Shown: piece by piece, positions 1-10,024 of the stretch
How the letters are laid out: each line of letters starts with the position of its first letter
Numbering within the stretch: the first letter of the stretch is position 1
Source: Mesostigma viride
Taxonomy: Eukaryota > Streptophyta > Mesostigmatophyceae > Mesostigmatales > Mesostigmataceae
Reading direction: 5' to 3'
DNA length: 64,000 nucleotides
NCBI GenBank assembly: GCA_009746045.1
Contig: RPFO01000584.1
Span: 284,501-348,500 of the forward strand
Position numbers and translations under genes: made by a program
The notes under the pieces: model-generated
Databases searched by the model: none
Seen by the model: the letters and a program-made list of their open reading frames with translations, nothing else
What the model was told of the DNA's origin: nothing

Positions 1-1291
1 CGCCGTTCAAGGCCCTTCATGAAGTACGTTGCCCAATCACCCCCGCCCTGGCTTTCCCTTGAAGCCGCACTCCACCTTGCTCGTTGTCACAAGTGACCGC
101 CCTGCCGCAAAACGGGAGCCCCCCCACATCGGGAGGCGTGTGCCCGGCGGCTGTGGATGCATGGCCAGGCCCAAAAAGGCCCAGCGCATTTGCACTGCGA
201 TTGCGCACGGCCAGCCTATCATGACCCCTCTCGGGGCCCCGAGTCGGTACCGCTATGGCCGTCTCCCCATAGACCCGGGGTGCTTCGAGAAAAAACGTGG
301 ACCTAGCCCAGGCCCCGCCAGCCCGGATGCCCGAGGCCACAGCCCCAGGCACCTGGCTGAACGAGAGTCCGTTCAGCCAAGACCGCATTCCCCCCCGAGG
401 TTTCTATGCGTGGGGAAAAAATTTCTAGCTTAGGCGCTTTTCCCATCGCCGTCCCCAGCCCCAACCACCCCCCCCTCGGCGGAAGGCAATTGCAAAGTTT
501 GCTGGCCAGCAGCAATTTCCGAAGAAAAAGCCGCAGGCCGCGGACCGAGACACGGGTCGCCAGTGCCAGCCATCCGGCTCCAACCCGGGGTGCAAGCATC
601 CCCAGGTACGGAGCACCAGCTCGCGCACTGGGCCGACCAAGCGACAGTTGAGCACCTGTCACGGCATCCGGCCCACCAAAGACCCCAAGCTGGGGAAAAG
701 GTGCGGACCGGAGGTAATCATTTTCTTTTCTTTTAGTTAACCGGGCGAGGAACTACGCCTGGCCGGTTAACAACTGGAAGTCTCACCACTGGCCAAGTGG
801 CCAGTGCAACCAGTGCTTTTGGGATTTTGCTCCGCAGCACCCATAGCTGCGGCTGCCGCCGCAACGACAACGAGCAAAGAAAGAGGCCGACAAAACCAGC
901 CAGAGCGGCTTTTAGTCGCAAAACCTCCCTTATCCCTAGCTAACTGACGTCATAAAACCCTTATGTTTAGTGGATGCTAGTAAGACGCTAACCGTACAGA
1001 CCGGGGGTAGAATATCCCGAATCTGCACGGCTAGTATTAAATAATGCGTAGGTTGTTCTTTTCAGGGGCACTGCACCTCACGCCCCGTTCCGCCCGGGTA
1101 TAATCAACCCAAGCGCGGAACGCACATTTTATTTAATTCATTTTTCAACCATGCACTATATTGCATCTACTAATCACAAAAGCTCTAGCCAAACAGCTAC
1201 GAGTAAACACTACGACCTATAAGCCGCTCATCCAGCGGCCTCTTGTTCCCGCATTCACGTATAGAAGAAACTCCGTTCAAAGAACCCCGAT
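1..1291. repeat. Repeat unit A, copy 1 (cut by window edge)
   Basis: This 1.29-kb block is nearly identical to 36588-37871, and its last ~430 bp occurs a third time at 36068-36495. Small indels separate the copies, for example extra C bases near 391-397 and extra TTTTAG-type bases near 730. These shift every open frame, and none of the frames encodes a domain I recognise, so I treat the block as noncoding. It ends at CCCCGA, where it abuts a 33-bp LTR remnant. The insertion or recombination of unit A therefore removed most of that LTR. The family of the unit is unknown. Confidence 0.85.
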
Positions 1292-1323
1292 TCGAGACTA
1301 CTCCTAGGTCTATTTTCTTGACA
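1291..1323 (+). repeat. Remnant of 5' LTR
   Basis: These 33 bp are identical to the terminal 33 bp of the 3' LTR at 3478-3510 and end in CA, as LTRs do. The rest of the 5' LTR is replaced by repeat unit A. Confidence 0.75.
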
Positions 1324-1338
1324 TGGTATCGGTCTGAG
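1324..1338 (+). other. Primer-binding site of gag-only element
   Basis: TGGTATCGGTCTGAG follows the LTR end directly. It starts with TGG, the complement of a tRNA CCA end, and resembles the TGGTATC start of PBSs common in copia elements primed by initiator tRNA-Met. The exact primer tRNA is not determined. Confidence 0.65.
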
Positions 1339-1555
1339 GGGGGGGAGCATTTTCGAAATTTTAAACAATTGCAAATTCGTACAAACCTGAAATCAGCAAA
1401 CCTGGAATCAACTCCCTGTGCTACAGCCAGTCAGTTTTTAATCCAAGAGTTCCGGCTCCTTGACGACAGCCTGTATTTCGTCTTTGTAGTCGTTGACCAT
1501 CGTTGCTACCTCATCGCCATCTTATTGTCCTGAACTTTCTCTTTTTTTTTCAAGA

Positions 1556-2455
1556 ATGGCAACTGCAACTGTGGCAGCTACCACCAAGGCTACCAAGGAC
1601 CTCAACCTGATTACCGCCTGCAAGAGCATCACTCCTTTCAATGGCTCCGACCCCAGCAAATGGGAGGACACGAAAATTCCGCTTGTAGCAATTGTGGCCG
1701 CTTTTGGCATGCTCAATATTCTGTTGGGCGTGGAAGATGATGAGCAGCGTGACTTTATTCTTTTTGCTGCTCTGACACAGTGCCTAGTGGGCCCGGCTCT
1801 TAAGCTCGTGAACAATGTCCCCCAGAAAGTTGGGAGCATTGCCTATAAACGTCTATGCGAGGAATACGAACAGCCAAAGCTTTTAATGAGCAATCGTCGT
1901 GCCCTTAGACGCAAGATTAACAGAATGAAACTGGAACGGGGACAGACCATGCGCCAATTTCTCACGCAGGGCGAGATGGACCACGCTGACCTACAAGCTG
2001 CCGGTGGCCACATGGCCGAAGAAGACCTGGCTGAAAACTTTATTGCTGGCGTGCCTGATGATTTACTGCCTGCACTTGCTTCTCTTAACCTGGCTGACAA
2101 AGTGACGCTTCAAGAAACCAAGGCCGCTCTTCTCAAGGCCTGGGATATTGTTCACGGCACCAAGTCTGCCGAGGAGGCGCACTCAGGCACCGCCTACCAC
2201 ACCCACCGTGGCCGCGGACGCGGGGGCGGGGGCAACCGCGGGGGACCTACTCGTGATGCATCTGTCAAGTGCACCCACTGTGGCCGCTTCTCTCACGAGG
2301 CGGATACCTGCTGGCACAAGTACCCTCACCTGCGTCCCACCCGTGCCAATCACACCGACGGGGGACAGCCAACAGCCCATCTTACCTTCACCGGCACCAC
2401 GGACACCACTCCCCCTGGCAACACCATGGACATCCCCTATGGGTTCCACACCTGA
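1556..2455 (+). CDS. gag: Copia-type Gag (UBN2-like, CCHC zinc knuckle)
   Basis: This 299-residue ORF encodes the structural protein of the gag-only LTR element and would form the cytoplasmic RNA-packaging particle. The start chosen is the ATG at 1556, the first in frame after the leader. An upstream in-frame TTG exists at 1493 but has no support. The central part (MKLERGQTMRQFL..., about residues 120-190) matches the pattern of UBN2/retrotran_gag domains of Ty1/copia Gag. A Gly/Arg-rich stretch follows, and then a zinc knuckle CTHCGRFSHEADTC (CX2CX4HX4C) near residue 245. No pol follows; 2456-2770 contains stops in all frames. The protein is unrelated in sequence to the Gag of the copia-like units C1-C3 in this window. 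The assignment is secure at the level of copia Gag. Confidence 0.88.
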   Translation: MATATVAATTKATKDLNLITACKSITPFNGSDPSKWEDTKIPLVAIVAAFGMLNILLGVEDDEQRDFILFAALTQCLVGPALKLVNNVPQKVGSIAYKRLCEEYEQPKLLMSNRRALRRKINRMKLERGQTMRQFLTQGEMDHADLQAAGGHMAEEDLAENFIAGVPDDLLPALASLNLADKVTLQETKAALLKAWDIVHGTKSAEEAHSGTAYHTHRGRGRGGGGNRGGPTRDASVKCTHCGRFSHEADTCWHKYPHLRPTRANHTDGGQPTAHLTFTGTTDTTPPGNTMDIPYGFHT

Positions 2456-2770
2456 GACAGCACGCAGTAGCTTCAGGTGCCAGCTGCACCCAGCGACCAG
2501 ACGTGGCGTCTTGAGAGTTGCAGCAGCACCTGAGCACCCCTGTCTCTAGGCATTGCCGCAGTCACCCACCCCGACCAGACGTGGCGGGCAGGAGCAGGAG
2601 TAACTGCCAGCATATCTGCCTCATAAGTGACAAGTACCAGTCACCAGCAATCAGTACCAGAAATCACCGGCTGTAGCGCACTCCCAGGGACACTTGGGGG
2701 CTCCAGTCATCTTTGTGTTTGTAACAACCGTCTTTTGGTCCCTGTCTGTCCTTAACATCAGGATAGCCGT
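2456..2770 (+). other. Noncoding 3' spacer of gag-only element
   Basis: No open frame of note lies between the gag stop and the polypurine tracts. A short direct repeat containing GACCAGACGTGGCG occurs twice (near 2497 and 2573). This is where pol would be in a complete element. Confidence 0.6.
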
Positions 2771-2831
2771 GCAAGGGGGGTGTCAGGGAACCTGTTGTAT
2801 ACCCGGCTACCCGGCTAGTTGAGCAAGGGGG
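2771..2831 (+). other. Duplicated polypurine tract / LTR start
   Basis: GCAAGGGGGG followed by TGTCAGGG occurs at 2771-2788, and GAGCAAGGGGG followed by TGTCAGGG at 2821-2839. Each looks like a polypurine tract followed by the TG start of an LTR. One must be the real 3' LTR start, so the LTR is either 730 or 679 bp long. Confidence 0.6.
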
Positions 2832-3510
2832 TGTCAGGGTTTTGACCCTATGATCATGTGCCCAACTGCCTATGTGAGATAATTGTGTTTGTGGCCATCC
2901 TGATGTACACGGAGGTATTAGGGTTTGCGTCCCTAATAATCGCACCCGCCTGCCGTATATCTGGCCAATATAATTAATAGGCTAAGTAGGGCTTGCCGTG
3001 ATATTTCCGGCACAGTTTGTAGCACTGAAAATAGTGCCGTATAGCAAAAGTTACAGAGTGCCGAAGTTGTAATTCCGGCACAATACTTTTCGTACCTACG
3101 GTGTCAGAATTACTTGGATCATGGCTTGCGTGGCTGTGTCCATAAATGATACTAGCGGACGCCCTACCAAGGCGTGACAAAATGTTTAAGTTGAGCCGTA
3201 TGCACTTGTGGAAAGAAATCTGATATACTAGGTAGAGTACCAAGTGCTGGGCGCCGCGCCCTTCACCCATGTATGGGCCAAATGCATCCAACGCCCACGA
3301 ATGCGCCGCTCCTAACTGGACGGCCAATATTGCGTGGTTTTGTGACTTGCCAGCTTTCAGGCAGGCAACGTAGCATTTAACCTTTGGGTTGTCTCCTTAA
3401 CAATTATGCCTCAGGCTCCGCAATAAAAACTGGCTATGGTAACAAAGTTGAGATGAGTTACACATGCAATATATAATTTCGAGACTACTCCTAGGTCTAT
3501 TTTCTTGACA
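2832..3510 (+). repeat. 3' LTR of gag-only element
   Basis: It starts TGTCAGGG after a purine tract and ends CTTGACA, where minus-strand copia-like unit C1 resumes. It may begin 51 bp earlier, at 2781. No gene lies inside; short frames on the minus strand show no domain. Confidence 0.65.
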
Positions 3511-4650
3511 CCCCGGTCCTTCTCCCTCAGCTTGGCAAAGGTGACATGTGCAGCATGTTTCCAGCCCTCCAGCACATGTGGTGGGCACAGGCCATGATAT
3601 AGACCCATAGGGCTGTCAGACAGCAACTCCATCATAGTAGAAATTAACCCTGCTGTTCAGCTGCTGCTCCACGTTCCTCAACCATGCACTCCTGACAAGT
3701 GCAGGTGCAGACAAGGGTACCCAGTCTTCAGAGATGATCAATTTCTTGACCTCCTGGATTGCCCTCTCTATAGCACCCTGCTGCCCATGAGCCTCCCTAG
3801 GTGTAACCAGCAACTCAGGAAGGGTGGGATCACCCTTGAGATGCTGAAACTGCATGTCCACCTCGGGATCCTTGTGGTAGGAAACTTGGCTCGTACATTC
3901 TGCAGGGCAGCCAGCAAGTACCTGTTCTTCATAGAAGGTAAATGCTCTAGCACCTTGTACTTTGTGTAGTAACCTGTCCACGCACACCAACAGTTGCATG
4001 CCCCTGATGTGTTGGATATCACATTGCAGATCACTAATGCTCTGAGGTAGAGCTTTGGCATGTGACTTCCTGGGCTTGTTGGAGGACAACTGGCACTTAC
4101 ACCGTGAGGCAGCTTGCTGGCACGCCTTGAGAAGGGGTGCCCTGCCCATACGGAAGGCAAAGTTGTTTGACAGAGAAGTAGCATGCCCAAACATGTTGTG
4201 GATTCGAGCACCCAACTCCTGGTACACGGAGGAAGCAGTCCCTGGCACAGTCAGGACTGTGCTGTCAGGTTGTCCAGCATCACCATGCTGACTTCCATCC
4301 TTTTCTGACTCAGAATCTGAGTCACCCTGCTCATGCCCAACACCTGGACCGCCAGCAGGGACCACATGCATACCACCAGAGGCCTTCACACCCCTCTGTG
4401 GTTGTACATTGGTTTCTCTCAAAATGAGAAGTCCACCCTCGTGCCCAGCACGAGGATGCATGGGGTCAGACATTCTTACAGCTGCACCAGCTGTCAAGGA
4501 CGTCTTCATAGGAACCTGTACCTCTCCAGGTGACCTGGGGCCACCCTGAACCTGGAGATCACCCTCTCTTTGCCCAGATATAAAATCTGCATTGGAGCAC
4601 CTGGCCTCCCCTTTGGGTGAATTAAGGTGTGTAGGGGTTGCCTCAGACAG
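3511..4650 (-). pseudogene. Copia-like integrase, C1 copy
   Basis: The minus-strand frame after the gag TGA stays open for 47 codons to a Met at 4509, then runs into an integrase. Visible parts are an HHCC-type zinc region (GARIHNMFGH followed by KCQLSSNKPRKSH), the first catalytic Asp in LQCDIQHIRG, the second in EVDMQFQHLKGD, and the Glu in GAIERAIQEVK. This is a D,D-35-E core of Ty1/copia type. Two compensating indels shift about 35 residues after VCVDR, and another frameshift follows FYYDGVAV at 3616. The sequence ends at the 3511 insertion point. The C1 copy keeps a ~70-residue linker before the zinc region that is deleted in C2. No protease motif lies between gag and integrase. Confidence 0.8.
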
Positions 4651-4653
4651 TCA
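4651..4653 (-). promoter_or_regulatory. In-frame TGA between gag and pol of C1 (readthrough candidate)
   Basis: Gag ends CAG TGA CTG on the minus strand, and the next 47 codons in the same frame are open, leading straight into the integrase ORF. The same CAG-TGA-CT arrangement occurs in C2 and C3. Confidence 0.55.
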
Positions 4654-5765
4654 CTGCTCCTTGTTTTCAACTTGTTGACTGCCCTTTGAAGGCTGGCCTG
4701 CCTGGGACTTGTTCTTGTTGTTGTTTTTGTTGTTGTTATTCTTGTTGCTGCCCTGGCCCTGGGTCTTCTTGAAGCTGGGACACTCCTTCTTGATGTGCCC
4801 CCACCCCTTGCACAGGTAGCACTGGATCTTTGACTTGCCCTGGCCACCGCCCCCGTTGTCAGATGCGTTGCCCTGCTTGGGCTTGCCACCCACCCGCCTG
4901 AACACCGACTTGGAGTGTGACCTCCCGTCAGGGTCGGGTGAATGATTGGCCTTCCGCTTGTTGTGGTTGCCCCTACGCCCTCCTTGGCTTCTGTCAGCCT
5001 CAGACGATTTGGAGCCCCCCTGGGTACGCCCACCTGCCTGGGTTGCCTTCACTGCTGGCACCCCACCCTCAAACAGCTCCTCAGCTTCGAGGGCTTGCTT
5101 GATGATGACCTTATAGGCCTTCAGGGTGGAGTGAGGAGCACACATGACCTTGAGAGATCCACGTGTGGCCTTATCCAGCCCAGAGACCTCCAACCAGTTG
5201 GTCAGGGCTATGTTGTCTGCCACGTTGAAACCGTGGGCCCTGCCTTCCTCAACCATTTTGCAATAGTTAAGGAAATTCTGGATGAGATCCCCCTTGACCT
5301 CCCACCCTTGATACTTGTCTTGCCAATGGATGCCGACCTTCTTGCGCTGGTCTTCAAGCAGCTCCTTCAGCTCAGCTACATATACTGCCCAGGCCTTGTT
5401 GGCCTTCTTGCATTCCCTGGTTAGGTCCTTGATCTGATCAGTGCACTTGCCAAACGTGCTGCTGCCTATCCAGATCTGATAGTAGTTGGTACCCCCGTAC
5501 AAACTAGGAAACCCTTCCAGCCCTTCTACAAACTCTTCAGCCTGCTTAGGCTTGGAGTCTGATGGTACAGGTTGCAGCTGATTAACAATTAATAAGCCCT
5601 GAGTGGTAAGGTCAAAACCATGAATGCAGCTTGTGTATTATTGTTGTGATGTACATTGGTAATTTCCCCGGTGACACCCACGTCATCTACGTGAGCTGTC
5701 CCACTACCAGCACCACCATTATTCCCACTGGCTGGGGCACCTTTGCTACGGCGCCCGTCTGCCAT
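4651..5765 (-). pseudogene. Copia-like Gag, C1 copy
   Basis: Close copy of the C2 gag at 26824-27939. It starts at the ATG at 5765 (MADGRR...) and is intact from residue ~90 on. The carboxyl half is basic and Gly/Asn-rich and holds one zinc knuckle, CYLCKGWGHIKKEC (CX2CX4HX4C). A two-base difference near 5625, relative to C2, throws the first ~45 codons out of frame, so this copy cannot make the full protein. It ends at the conserved TGA at 4651. Its role would be to form the retrotransposon particle and bind the genomic RNA. Confidence 0.85.
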
Positions 5766-5935
5766 GATGCACTACAAGCTGTCCAAAAAACACCTGAGCA
5801 AAGCAGCAAAATAAAGTATGTATAAAACTGTCTCAATTGCCGCCTGCGCCTGTGTCGCCGCCGCCCCCGCGAAATGCCGTTGAAGTGTCGACTAAATGCC
5901 GACGATCACTGGAAAAATGGCCGACGTTTTTAGTA

Positions 5936-6370
5936 CCGTAGTGGTCCCAATATCTGTACGCGTAATTATCGTACGAATACTTTTAGGAATTTTTGTTACG
6001 TGTACGAGAACTTTTGGGGATTATTTTTACTGTACGTACGTATAATGTCAGGGTATATTCAAGGGTGCGCGAGTAGTAGGTAGTTCAGTTCAGTTTGACT
6101 GAACTGCATGTAGGTACTAGGTAGTAGCCATTTAGCTAACTGAATGCCAGCGGGCGGGTATACCCACATATCAACGCAGATCAAACGAAGTTTGCGCGCG
6201 AAAACTCCCTCCGGGCGCCGCGCCACGGGTAGCTAGGCTTTAAGGTCTGCGCCGCGCTGCGCTGGTGGTACCTAATTTTGAGGTGTACGAGGCCCGGAAG
6301 AGGGTTTTTTTGGGCCTGTACGAGGTCGATTCGTACATAATTACGCGTACAGATATTGGGACCACTACGG
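5936..6370. mobile_element. Tc1/mariner-type MITE (435 bp, TA target)
   Basis: The two ends are inverted copies of each other over ~34 bp, beginning CCGTAGTGGTCCCAAT and continuing through CTGTACGCGTAATTAT. The element is flanked by TA on both sides (5934-5935 and 6371-6372). Removing it with one TA restores the last codons of ORF X1 (Leu-Asp-Tyr-stop), matching the intact copy X2 at 26652-26663. There is no coding capacity. The TA duplication points to a Tc1/mariner-type transposase acting in trans. Confidence 0.8.
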
Positions 6371-6570
6371 TAGTCAAGGCCCCGAAAATCACAGTACTCA
6401 TATGCAAACTCGGGATCCTCCATGTCTGGCGTGTGAGCCAGACCCGCACCGGTATGGATCAAAACCGGTGTATTCGCCGGGTTTTGCGTCGGATCAAAAA
6501 TCGCAATGCGCCGACGCGCGACGAGGCGAAGAGGATGCGTAAAAATGGAAAGAAGCTCCCAGCCCGCTGG
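6371..6570 (-). pseudogene. ORF X1, 3' part
   Basis: On the minus strand this encodes the last ~65 residues of ORF X (GWELLSIFTHPLRLVARR ... YEYCDFRGLDY). The 5' part lies at 24772-25325, across the chromovirus insertion. The 5-bp target duplication GCTGG (6566-6570 and 24772-24776) falls in the Ala-Gly-Trp codons, and joining the halves gives an uninterrupted match to X2. The stop codon lies beyond the MITE, at 5930-5932. Function is unknown; see X2. Confidence 0.8.
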
Positions 6571-7182
6571 TGTTACGAGCCGCACCATCGGCTCTGAAAG
6601 ACCCTAGTCTAGCGTGGGTTACACCTGAATAAACTCGGAATCTGCTATCCGCCCGGACTACGTGAATGTAGCCCTGAATTCTAGCTAGTACGCGGAATTA
6701 CTAGCTAGGCCCTGAATGCACAACTAGATAAATTATGCATATACATGGAATGCACGAAGGGCGTTAGTGCAGCCCAGATTTGACCCCTGGTTCGGCAGAC
6801 GAGTTTTACTCAAGTCGATTTTATTCCAAACCAAAGATAGGAAGCCATTGTCACCTACGACATTTGTCCAAGACGGCGTGCATGCCAGCGGGTCGGCCGG
6901 GGGCCGAACCTCTAGCGCTGCAATGAATATCAGCCGTAGATGTACATAGTATCCGCCAGTCTGGCACCCGGTACCTGGCAGTCCCGGGTACAGACCAGTA
7001 ACACACCAAACCGAAAGCAAAGCCACGGGTACCTGGGCCGGCTGATGGAATAACTCGGCCAAGTCCCCGAATCTAACGTAATAACTATCGAAAGTCTCAA
7101 ACAATATCAAAATGACTTTCGACTGACCAAACTAATTTATTTTAGGAATTGTTACGCCCAAACATGGGTTAGGGCCGTAACA
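6571..7182 (-). repeat. 3' LTR of the chromovirus
   Basis: A 612-bp copy of 24153-24771. Differences are a 3-bp (TAG) and a 4-bp (CTGA) indel. It follows a polypurine tract on the element's strand and is bordered by the target duplication GCTGG at 6566-6570. Confidence 0.93.
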
Positions 7183-7206
7183 CTCCTCCCCCTCCCCGGG
7201 GGACGA
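7183..7206 (-). other. Polypurine tract of the chromovirus
   Basis: On the minus strand, CCCCGGGGAGGGGGAGGAG directly precedes the LTR start TGTTACGG. This is the expected site for plus-strand DNA priming. The ~290 bp between it and ORF3 hold no gene. Confidence 0.8.
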
Positions 7207-9553
7207 TGGATATCGTCCAATCGCCCGGGGGCTCACCTCAAACAACGGCACCACAAACATGGAAAATTCAAAAGAAAACCAAAACACAATCATAACAACG
7301 GGGTGCTGTGTACCAGCGAGAACCCATCGTCATACATGCATATAATACACCAACTATGAGAATACTATGTCCCGGTCCCTGTTCGCCAGCGGAGCAGTAG
7401 CCAGTTCTTCTCGGTGTTGCCTCGCAGGGACAACACCTTGATAGTTGTCAAATACTCCTTCGTCCCAGCACTCTCCGGCCAATCTCCCGGAAAATTACTG
7501 GAATCCCTGCTGCGCGCGATGCCGCCGCAACGCGTTGTAGCCGTGCTCAGTCATGATCTCCGGGATCTTGCCAAGGGGAGCCCCGACCACGTCGGCGTTG
7601 AACGCCACCTGGTAGTCATTGCGCGTCTGCTGACGCAGCGTGGACTTCTCAATCCACACATCCGGCGGCCAGTACGACAGGAAGGCCGCCATGTAGGGGA
7701 GCCGGGTGAACCTGATGAACCCCTGCTCCACATCGACCTCCCCGCACCCAGTTTCCGCGAAGTACCCGGCAGCCATGAGCAACAGCTCCTTCTGGGCCTT
7801 CTCGCTCTCGCAGTAGAACCCCGGAGCTGCCGCAATCTCAGGGAGCTGCTTCCGCATGTAGATAGCTCCCGGGATAGGCATGAGCTTGGGATACGCAATC
7901 CGTCGCAAGTGGTGCTCAGCGCGGTATTGCGGCAGAGGCGGCGGGTGCAGATCGTACGTGGCGGTAGTCCCTACTATCACCGGCTCGTAGCGGGACTCAG
8001 ATGGCACCGGCGCCGGCACATGTGCGTGCAGGAGAAAGCTGATCGAGTCGAAGGTGCCTTCTCGCTGAATAAGCACGCTGGAGCCCCCACGGAAGCGCAG
8101 GCTCGCGGGGTAGTAAAACCCGGATGGCGGGGGAAGGCTCGGGCGTGGGTATCCCACGTCAATGTCGACCACGAAGCCAGCCACCGGATGCAAGGGGACA
8201 ATGACCCGATTACGGGCATACGTGCCCCGTACCCATTCCTGGGCCGGTATCACGTCCCGACGAGGAGCGATCTCCTGTACCGGCGTCTCTGCGGAGCGGG
8301 CCAGGACAGGTTGAGGCTGCGCTGGTGCAGGCTGGGGAGCAAGGGCCGGTAAAGGCTGCTCTGGTGCGGGCGCGGGGATAAGGGCCGCGCCCTGCTGACG
8401 CAGCGGTCGGTCGTTGGCACCTCGAACGGGTGACCGTTCGCGTTCCCGAGCGCGGCCGGGTTGTCCGGGCCCAGCGGCCGCCCCTGTCAAGTTCGAAGCT
8501 GAACCGGTGTGCTCGACACGGTCCAGGGAACCGTGATTGTCCCTGGGGTGGAACGGCGCCTGTCGCGCCTCGCGCCGGCGTGACTCCCGCAGCTCTTCTT
8601 GCTGACGAGATTCCCGTGACGTGTGCCGGCGTCTCTCCCGCGCCCCGTGAGCGTGGTACAAGTCCTGTGCCGAGTCCCGACGTGCTTCCCACCAATCGCC
8701 ACGCTCGTCGCGCCGTCGGATAGACTCGCGTGGCGTTTCATGACGTGCCGATTGTCCGCCACGCTCGTGGCGCGGGGCAGGGCGGCTCTCACCGTGTCTC
8801 TCCCCGGACCGGTCCCGCGGGGCCACCACCACACTTGGTCGACCCCGAGGACGCCCCTTAGTAGGGAACCTCCTGGTGCGAGCCATCACCGCCTCACGGT
8901 TGTACACAATGAGGCGGCGGGGCGGCCGTGTACCGACCTGCGCTGCCCAAGGGACACCATCCTCCTCAGGATCGTCACGGCGGACCCGTGGCAGGTCGTC
9001 ATCCGACCCGTCGTCAGCCAGCTGCCTGGCACCCTCGCCTTCGGGGTCATCTCCCTCCGCCTCATCCATCTTCCAGATCCTCCGGCACGCCTCCCGCAGG
9101 GACCACTCCCAGCACCCCGTGCAGAGCGCGCCTCGTAGGGTAACTCTCCTAAACGCGTCCGGCAATCGGCTGCGAACGCGTTCAGGGATCAGTAGCAGCG
9201 CCAGGCGGGGGTACGCTATTAGAGCCTCCAGAACGTCCTGGCAGTCGCCGCAAGCACAGAGTGGCGGATGCTGCTCCCACGCCACGGCCACCACCTGGCC
9301 CTCGACCGAGGTTGTCCTCCACTCCACCTCGATCAGGAATGCCACAGTTACGTTAAATAGTGACGGAACCTTTTTGCCGCCTGAGGCAAATCGGTCCGTA
9401 ACACTATTTTGCCCGGAATAACCACTTCCGAGCACCCAAGTTAATTCGGCCGAATTAACTTGGGTGCTCGGAAGTGGTTATTCCGGGCAAAATAGTGTTA
9501 CGGACCGATTTGCCTCAGGCGGCAAAAAGGTTCCGTCACTATTTAACGTAACT

Positions 9554-9684
9554 AAAACCTGGCCTCGTGGAGGGGGACGAAGAGCCCGAGACATCCGCCT
9601 AGGCCGCTGAGCACGCACCACTAAATGCGCCGGAGCTGCCTCAGTGAGGATTCGAACCCCTGACCTCCAAGGTGCACGGGTTTT
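9554..9684. repeat. Spacer S of the palindrome (tRNA-like B-box, minus strand)
   Basis: This 131-bp spacer is the inverted copy of 9893-10024, with one C-run difference and one mismatch. Read on the minus strand it contains GGTTCGAATCC within GTGCACCTTGGAGGTCAGG...CACTGAGGCA. This looks like the T-arm and acceptor end of a tRNA without the 5' half. Confidence 0.75.
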
Positions 9685-9892
9685 AGTTACGTTAAATAGT
9701 GACGGAACCTTTTTGCCGCCTGAGGCAAATCGGTCCGTAACACTATTTTGCCCGGAATAACCACTTCCGAGCACCCAAGTTAATTCGGCCGAATTAACTT
9801 GGGTGCTCGGAAGTGGTTATTCCGGGCAAAATAGTGTTACGGACCGATTTGCCTCAGGCGGCAAAAAGGTTCCGTCACTATTTAACGTAACT

Positions 9893-10024
9893 AAAACCTG
9901 TGCACCTTGGAGGTCAGGGGTTCGAATCCTCACTGAGGCAGCTCCGGCGCATTTAGTGGTGCGTGCTCAGCGGCCTAGGCGGATGTCTCGGGCTCTTCGT
10001 CCCCCCTCCACGAGGCCAGGTTTT
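9893..10024. repeat. Spacer S' of the palindrome (tRNA-like B-box, plus strand)
   Basis: Inverted partner of 9554-9684. The B-box GGTTCGAATCC lies near 9920 on the plus strand. No A-box precedes it; that position is occupied by palindrome arm, so a functional tRNA is not expected. Confidence 0.75.

Larger units (their letters stand above)
1291..3510 (+). mobile_element. Gag-only copia-type LTR retrotransposon, 5' LTR truncated
   Basis: A 33-bp sequence ending CTTGACA occurs at 1291-1323 and again at 3478-3510. The first copy is followed at once by a primer-binding-site-like TGGTATCGGTCTGAG, so it is the 3' end of the 5' LTR. The second copy ends the 3' LTR, which begins with TGTCAGGG after a purine tract. 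Between the LTRs there is a single gag gene and no protease, integrase or RT, so the element is non-autonomous and depends on trans-acting proteins. It sits inside the minus-strand copia-like unit C1, whose sequence resumes exactly at 3511. The other flank was lost with the 5' LTR, so no target duplication can be checked. Confidence 0.75.
3511..5935 (-). mobile_element. Copia-like unit C1 (gag and integrase part), 3'-truncated
   Basis: Read on the minus strand this is the same element as C2 (26664-31383). Leader AAAACGTCGGCC and gag are followed by the in-frame TGA at 4653-4651, the integrase, and then a break at 3511 where the gag-only LTR element was inserted. Protease, RT and RNase H are missing from the window. 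ORF X1 lies immediately upstream (5' side, to the right). No LTR or primer-binding site is visible at the 5' end. Frameshifts in gag and integrase show the copy is dead. Confidence 0.8.

Noticed and set aside
17-662. Protein genes in repeat unit A
   Set aside because: Long frames exist because of GC richness, but indels between the near-identical copies shift them and no domain or start context supports coding.
9893-9960. A tRNA gene at the GGTTCGAATCC site
   Set aside because: Only a T-arm/acceptor-like 3' half is present. The 5' half, with A-box and anticodon arm, is replaced by palindrome arm, and the same fragment is inverted at 9554-9684.
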